From contig JAFDBU010000045.1 of NCBI GenBank assembly GCA_019313095.1, forward strand, positions 1-10,577: a DNA stretch of 10,577 nt. Reading direction: 5' to 3'. Positions within the stretch are counted from its first letter, which is position 1. The number at the start of each line of letters is the position of its first letter. Under the pieces are notes generated by a model that worked only from the letters and a program-made list of their open reading frames with translations, was not told where the DNA came from and did no database searches. Source of the stretch: Deltaproteobacteria bacterium (GTDB lineage: Bacteria > Desulfobacterota > Desulfobulbia > Desulfobulbales > BM004). The position numbers and the translations under genes are program-made. This document shows, piece after piece, positions 6,632-10,577 of this stretch.

Positions 6632-7462
6632 ATGATTTCAGGCATGACTGAACTGCGTCATAAATATCTGAGGCACCATAAAAAATTCCCCCATGTCTGG
6701 TGTCCAGGCTGCGGCAACGGTATTGTTCTCGGCGCTTTTATCCGCGCCATTGAACGGCTGAATCTTAAAAAGGATGACATCGTCTTCGCTTCAGGTATCG
6801 GCTGCTCAGGCCGCATGCCGACCTATGTTGATTTCAATACGCTGCATACCACCCATGGCAGGGCCCTGACCTTTGCCACCGGCATAAAACTTGCTAAACC
6901 ATCCCTTAACGTGATTGTTGTCATGGGAGACGGAGACGCCACGGCAATCGGCGGCAACCACTTCATCCATGCCGCCCGGCGCAATCTCGACCTTACCGCT
7001 GTCATCATTAATAACCAAATATACGGCATGACCGGAGGCCAGGCTTCACCGACCACACCCTATGGGGCCCAATCAACCACCTCTCCATTTTCCAACATCG
7101 AACACGCCTTTTCCATTGCGGAACTTGCCGTGGCTGCCGGCGCAAGCTTTGTGGCCCGTGGGACAGTGTATCATGCCGCGCAGCTGGACAAACTCATCGA
7201 GAAAGGCATCAGAAAGAAGGGGTTTTCCGTCATTGAGGTCATGTCAAACTGCCATGTCCAGTTCGGCCGGCGCAATGAGATGGGCGATCCGGTTACCATG
7301 CTCAAATGGTTCAAGGATCATGCCGTATCCAAAGATGATGGTTCCAGCCTGCCGCCGGATTCACTTCATGACAAGTTTACTGTTGGTATCCTGGCAGATG
7401 AAGACAAACCGAACTACATTGAGGCATATAAAGAGATCAGGGAGAAATCGCAAAGGAACTGA
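6632..7462 (+). CDS. korB: 2-oxoglutarate:ferredoxin oxidoreductase, beta (TPP-binding) subunit
   Basis: This 276-aa protein holds thiamine diphosphate and the proximal 4Fe-4S cluster. The TPP motif runs from GDGD (99-102) to NN (127-128), followed by IYGMTGGQ (130-137), which is diagnostic for 2-oxoacid:ferredoxin oxidoreductase beta chains. Four cysteines suited to the cluster are visible: C24 and C27 (CPGCGNG), C58 (GIGCSG) and C207 (NCHVQFGRRN). The start ATG has GGAG 7 nt upstream. A second in-frame ATG four codons later is also possible, with negligible effect. It lies 56 bp after korA and 4 bp before korC, in one apparent operon. Confidence 0.94.
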   Translation: MISGMTELRHKYLRHHKKFPHVWCPGCGNGIVLGAFIRAIERLNLKKDDIVFASGIGCSGRMPTYVDFNTLHTTHGRALTFATGIKLAKPSLNVIVVMGDGDATAIGGNHFIHAARRNLDLTAVIINNQIYGMTGGQASPTTPYGAQSTTSPFSNIEHAFSIAELAVAAGASFVARGTVYHAAQLDKLIEKGIRKKGFSVIEVMSNCHVQFGRRNEMGDPVTMLKWFKDHAVSKDDGSSLPPDSLHDKFTVGILADEDKPNYIEAYKEIREKSQRN

Positions 7463-7466
7463 AGGA

Positions 7467-8057
7467 ATGGATGTTGATCGTTTCGAAATCAGGCTGAGTG
7501 GCTCAGGGGGCCAGGGTATTATTCTGGCTGCCATAATTCTGGCTGAGGCAGCCGGTATTTTTGAAGGCTACCACGTCAGCCAGACCCAGAGTTACGGCCC
7601 TGAAGCCCGCGGCGGCCGTTGTAAGGCAGAGGTGGTCATCAGCAGCAGGCAGATCGACTATCCCAAAGCCGTACAGCTTGACATGATGCTGGCCATGAAT
7701 CAGGCTTCCTGCGATGCCTACTGTTTTGATTTTAAACCAAACGGCCTGCTGCTTGTCGATTCCGGCCTTGTTGAGCAGGTTCCAACCAGCCGGGCTGTTT
7801 TCCTGCCTTTTACGAAAATTGCCCGCGAGGTTGCCGGAAAAGATCTTGTGGCCAACATCGTCGCTTTAGGTGCCCTGGGATATTTCTGCCCCCTGTTGAC
7901 CAACAAAAATCTCGAGGCCGCCCTGACTGCACGGGTGCCCCCTGAAACCGTGAAGATAAATTCCAAGGCCCTGCAGGCCGGCTTTAAAGCTGCTGAAGAA
8001 TTTGATCTGAATAGCCTGCCCCGTTCCATCATTCCCGAGGAAGAAGAGGAAATCTGA
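7467..8057 (+). CDS. korC: 2-oxoglutarate:ferredoxin oxidoreductase, gamma subunit
   Basis: This 196-aa gamma-domain subunit contacts CoA in this enzyme family. Motifs are RLSGSGGQGIILAA (9-22), SQTQSYGPEARGG (38-50), DYPKA (64-68) and KDLVANIVALGALG (125-138), all standard for KorC/PorC gamma chains. The reading frame is open upstream into korB, but the start is placed at 7467 (MDVDRFEIRL). This gives the normal family length and has AAAGGA 9 nt upstream, in the end of korB. The gene ends with an acidic run (EEEEE) just before the stop. It completes a full D-A-B-C complement, so the enzyme is expected to be complete and functional. Confidence 0.94.
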   Translation: MDVDRFEIRLSGSGGQGIILAAIILAEAAGIFEGYHVSQTQSYGPEARGGRCKAEVVISSRQIDYPKAVQLDMMLAMNQASCDAYCFDFKPNGLLLVDSGLVEQVPTSRAVFLPFTKIAREVAGKDLVANIVALGALGYFCPLLTNKNLEAALTARVPPETVKINSKALQAGFKAAEEFDLNSLPRSIIPEEEEEI

Positions 8058-8096
8058 GGTAAATATTTTCCCAATATCTCCAAGCCGTGAAAGCAG

Positions 8097-10577
8097 ATGA
8101 AGCATGATATCAGTTTATGGAAAGATGACCTGGACAGCAGCTTCAAAGTCTATCACGAACTCATGGCGCACAGGATCCATGATATCCTCCTGATTCTGAG
8201 TCCCTACGACGCCTTTATCATGGAAGAGGACACCAGCCTCTCCACTCGCATCATCAATGAATACAGAGGCCTGAACCTGAGCAAACCGCCGCGCCTGACA
8301 AGTGTTGCTGTTGCTGGCGAAGCCCTGGAACTGGTGCGCTACAAAAAATTCGATCTGGTTATTACACTGCCCCAGGTAGGTGAAATGGACTGCAATACGC
8401 TGGGTCTCAAGATCAAGGAAATCTGCCCCCACCTTCCGGTTATCCTCCTGGGCCACAACATGAAAGCCATTTTCCCTTACCTTGAAAATGAAAAAAGGTC
8501 CGGAATTGACAACTTCTATATCTGGTCGGCGGATCCTGCCCTGCTCCTGGCCCTGATCAAAAATATTGAGGATCATCACAATGTTGACCGAGACACCTCG
8601 CTTGCCATGGTCAGAATTCTCATCCTGGTAGAAGATTCCCCCCTCTTTAAGTCTTTATTTCTGCCGCTGCTCTACAAAGAGGTCGTAGCCCAAACCCAGG
8701 CGGTAATGAATGAAAGCCTTAATGAAGAGCACCGGCTCTTGAAAATGAGGGCCCGTCCCAAGATCCTGGTGGCAGAAAACTATGAAGTGGCTCTGCAGTT
8801 CTATCAAACCTATAAGAAATTTGTTTTCGGCATTATCTCGGATACCCGGTTTCCCAGGAACAACAGCTTAGACGGTTCGGCTGGCGTGGAACTGCTCAGC
8901 AATATCCGCAATGAGATACCTGATATGCCGCTTCTGCTTATCAGCTCTGAAGCATCCAATATGAAAAAGGCGGAATCAGTTCCGGCAAGTTTCATCTATA
9001 AAAACTCCGATACCTTTGCAGAAGAGGTCCACCGGTTTTTTCTGGAACATCTCGGTTTCGGGGATTTTGTCTTCTCTCTGCCTGAAGGCGGACAAATTGA
9101 CCGGGCCGCCAACCTGCACGCCTTAGAAAAAAAACTGGCAACTATCCCGGCTGAATCCCTTTTATATCATGCCCGGAATAACCATTTCTCAAACTGGGTC
9201 ATGGCCAGATCGGAAATCGGACTGGCATCCCTGCTGCACAAAAAACGTCTGCAGAAGTTTAAAAGTGCCGACACCCTGCGCCTGGGTCTCATCAGACAGA
9301 TCCATGCCCTGCGCCGGGTGCGGGAACAGGGGATTGTTACCCATTTTTCCGAGCACGATTTTGATGCTGACGTCATGCAGTTCGTCAAAATCGGACATGG
9401 CTCAATGGGAGGCAAGGCGCTTGGTCTTGCCTTTATGGCTTCACAGTTGAAAAAAAACAGCTGGCTGCAGGAAAAATACCCCCGGCTTGATATTGCCATA
9501 CCACCTACCCTTGTCATTACCACCGATGGATTTCATGCCTTTATGCGGGACAATGATCTTGCAACTGATTTCAAACATAAAAGCGATTCCGAGATTGCTG
9601 CCATCTTTCTCAGGGCCTCAATGCCTGCGTGGCTTGAAAATCAGATCGGAACCTTCCTGCAGCAGGTTCATGAGCCATTAAGCGTACGTTCCTCAAGTCT
9701 GCTGGAAGATGCCCTGTACAGGCCATTGGCCGGCCTCTTTGAAACCTACATGCTGCCTAATAATGCTGACCATGCAACCCGGCTGCAGCAATTGGTTAAA
9801 GCGGTTAAGCTTGTTTTTGCATCCACCTTTTACGCCGGTCCCCTCGCCTTTTATTCGGAAGCAGAAAAACATACTACGAGTCCTGACTCCATGGCCGTCA
9901 TAATTCAGATCCTGGCCGGCAGAACATACGGCGATTATCTCTATCCTGCGATTTCAGGAATGGCAAAATCCTACAATTACTACCCCGTGGGAAAGATGAA
10001 AGCGGGCGACGGTATAGCTCAGATTGCCCTGGGATTCGGCAAAACAGTTGTTGAAGGTGAAAAATGCCTGCTTTTCTCACCCCGTTATCCTGAAAGTCTC
10101 CCTCAGTTCACGAATGTTGACGATATGCTGGCCAGTTCCCAGCAGACCTTTTATGCCCTTCCCCTGAAAAGAATTACAACAGAACTGGACTATAAACATT
10201 CAAACCTGGTACAGCGCGAAATAAACGAGGCGGCAAACGAGCCTCCGGTCCAGGCTGTGGCAAGCACCTATTCGCCTGAGGAGCATGTTGTCCGGGACAG
10301 TTTTGGCAAAGGGCACAAGATAGTGACCTTTGCTGGGATCCTGAAACACCGCATGCTTCCCCTGGCTGATCTGCTGCAGGATCTCCTTGACCTGGGCTAT
10401 AAAGGTATGAGCTGTGATATTGAGATTGAATTTGCAGTTGACCTTGATGCCAATGCTGGCAAAAACCGGTTTCACTTCCTGCAGATCCGCCCCATGGCAG
10501 TCGGCGAGGACCAGTATGAGGTGCGCATTGAACAGGCAGAGATTGACAGGTCCTTTTGTTATTCGAGCAAGCCTCTA
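8097..10577 (+). CDS. Two receiver-like domains fused to a PPDK/PEP-synthase N-terminal ATP-grasp domain (partial, C-terminus off the right edge)
   Basis: The frame is open without a stop for 827 codons to the window edge. Residues 29-160 resemble a receiver whose phospho-acceptor position is T90 (DLVITLPQVG) and which lacks a clear acidic pair, so it is probably degenerate. Residues 172-310 form a second receiver with E179-D180 (LILVEDSPLF), D249 (GIISDTRFP), S283-S284 and K302 (FIYKNS), apparently competent, with an enlarged segment between D180 and D249. Residues 415-805 match PPDK_N: GHGSMGGKALGLAFM (433-447, K440), TDGFHAFM, SVRSSSLLEDALYRPLAG (529-546), YPAISGMAKSYNYYP, GFGKTVVEGEKCLLFSP and LQIRPM (795-800). 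In PEP synthase and PPDK this fold binds ATP and phosphorylates the swivelling histidine domain. That domain is not seen before the edge, so dikinase activity is unproven. The start ATG at 8097 is 39 bp after korC, with only a weak GAAAG site. Cotranscription with kor is likely. Confidence 0.82.
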   Translation, partial: MKHDISLWKDDLDSSFKVYHELMAHRIHDILLILSPYDAFIMEEDTSLSTRIINEYRGLNLSKPPRLTSVAVAGEALELVRYKKFDLVITLPQVGEMDCNTLGLKIKEICPHLPVILLGHNMKAIFPYLENEKRSGIDNFYIWSADPALLLALIKNIEDHHNVDRDTSLAMVRILILVEDSPLFKSLFLPLLYKEVVAQTQAVMNESLNEEHRLLKMRARPKILVAENYEVALQFYQTYKKFVFGIISDTRFPRNNSLDGSAGVELLSNIRNEIPDMPLLLISSEASNMKKAESVPASFIYKNSDTFAEEVHRFFLEHLGFGDFVFSLPEGGQIDRAANLHALEKKLATIPAESLLYHARNNHFSNWVMARSEIGLASLLHKKRLQKFKSADTLRLGLIRQIHALRRVREQGIVTHFSEHDFDADVMQFVKIGHGSMGGKALGLAFMASQLKKNSWLQEKYPRLDIAIPPTLVITTDGFHAFMRDNDLATDFKHKSDSEIAAIFLRASMPAWLENQIGTFLQQVHEPLSVRSSSLLEDALYRPLAGLFETYMLPNNADHATRLQQLVKAVKLVFASTFYAGPLAFYSEAEKHTTSPDSMAVIIQILAGRTYGDYLYPAISGMAKSYNYYPVGKMKAGDGIAQIALGFGKTVVEGEKCLLFSPRYPESLPQFTNVDDMLASSQQTFYALPLKRITTELDYKHSNLVQREINEAANEPPVQAVASTYSPEEHVVRDSFGKGHKIVTFAGILKHRMLPLADLLQDLLDLGYKGMSCDIEIEFAVDLDANAGKNRFHFLQIRPMAVGEDQYEVRIEQAEIDRSFCYSSKPL

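Noticed and set aside
7062..7466. Upstream extension of the korC reading frame through korB
   Set aside because: This is an alternate-frame reading of korB. The korC homology begins at 7467 with its own ribosome site.
8115..8579. A 154-codon minus-strand frame opposite the receiver/ATP-grasp gene
   Set aside because: It is antisense to a continuous 827-codon frame with recognisable receiver and PPDK_N motifs, so it is treated as a shadow.

Overview
The window comes from a bacterium with moderate GC and a gene set typical of an anaerobic, ferredoxin-using heterotroph. A four-subunit 2-oxoglutarate:ferredoxin oxidoreductase, an NAD-type malic enzyme, a multi-PAS sensor kinase and a receiver-linked PEP-synthase-like ATP-grasp protein together suggest a Desulfobacterota (former Deltaproteobacteria) member. 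This placement is inferred from gene content and protein style; no rRNA or other taxonomic marker is present. No tRNA, CRISPR array, transposase or phage gene was seen.

The layout is two divergent gene clusters around a 375-bp intergenic region (4745-5119). The minus-strand cluster reads leftwards: malic enzyme, then a membrane sensor histidine kinase with a DctB-like C4-dicarboxylate-binding head, then a NarL/FixJ-type response regulator that overlaps the kinase by 4 bp and runs off the left edge. The plus-strand cluster reads rightwards: korD (ferredoxin-like delta), korA, korB and korC, followed after 39 bp by a long gene that stays open to the right edge. That last gene encodes two receiver-like domains followed by a PPDK/PEP-synthase N-terminal ATP-grasp domain.

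The genes form a plausible metabolic and regulatory neighbourhood for C4/C5 acids. The kinase probably senses succinate, malate or fumarate. Malic enzyme would convert malate to pyruvate, KGOR would convert 2-oxoglutarate to succinyl-CoA while reducing ferredoxin, and the ATP-grasp protein carries the pyruvate/PEP-synthase nucleotide-binding fold. Whether the two-component system controls either cluster is inference.

The items most worth a second look are: (i) the double-receiver ATP-grasp protein; (ii) the malic enzyme, which by eye alignment lacks the catalytic lysine and a substrate arginine of canonical malic enzymes while keeping metal and NAD motifs; (iii) the DctB-type sensor head on a HisKA_3/NarL-type kinase rather than the classical NtrC-type system; (iv) an inverted pair of 8-nt-period repeat arrays with a 12-nt direct repeat in the divergent intergenic region.
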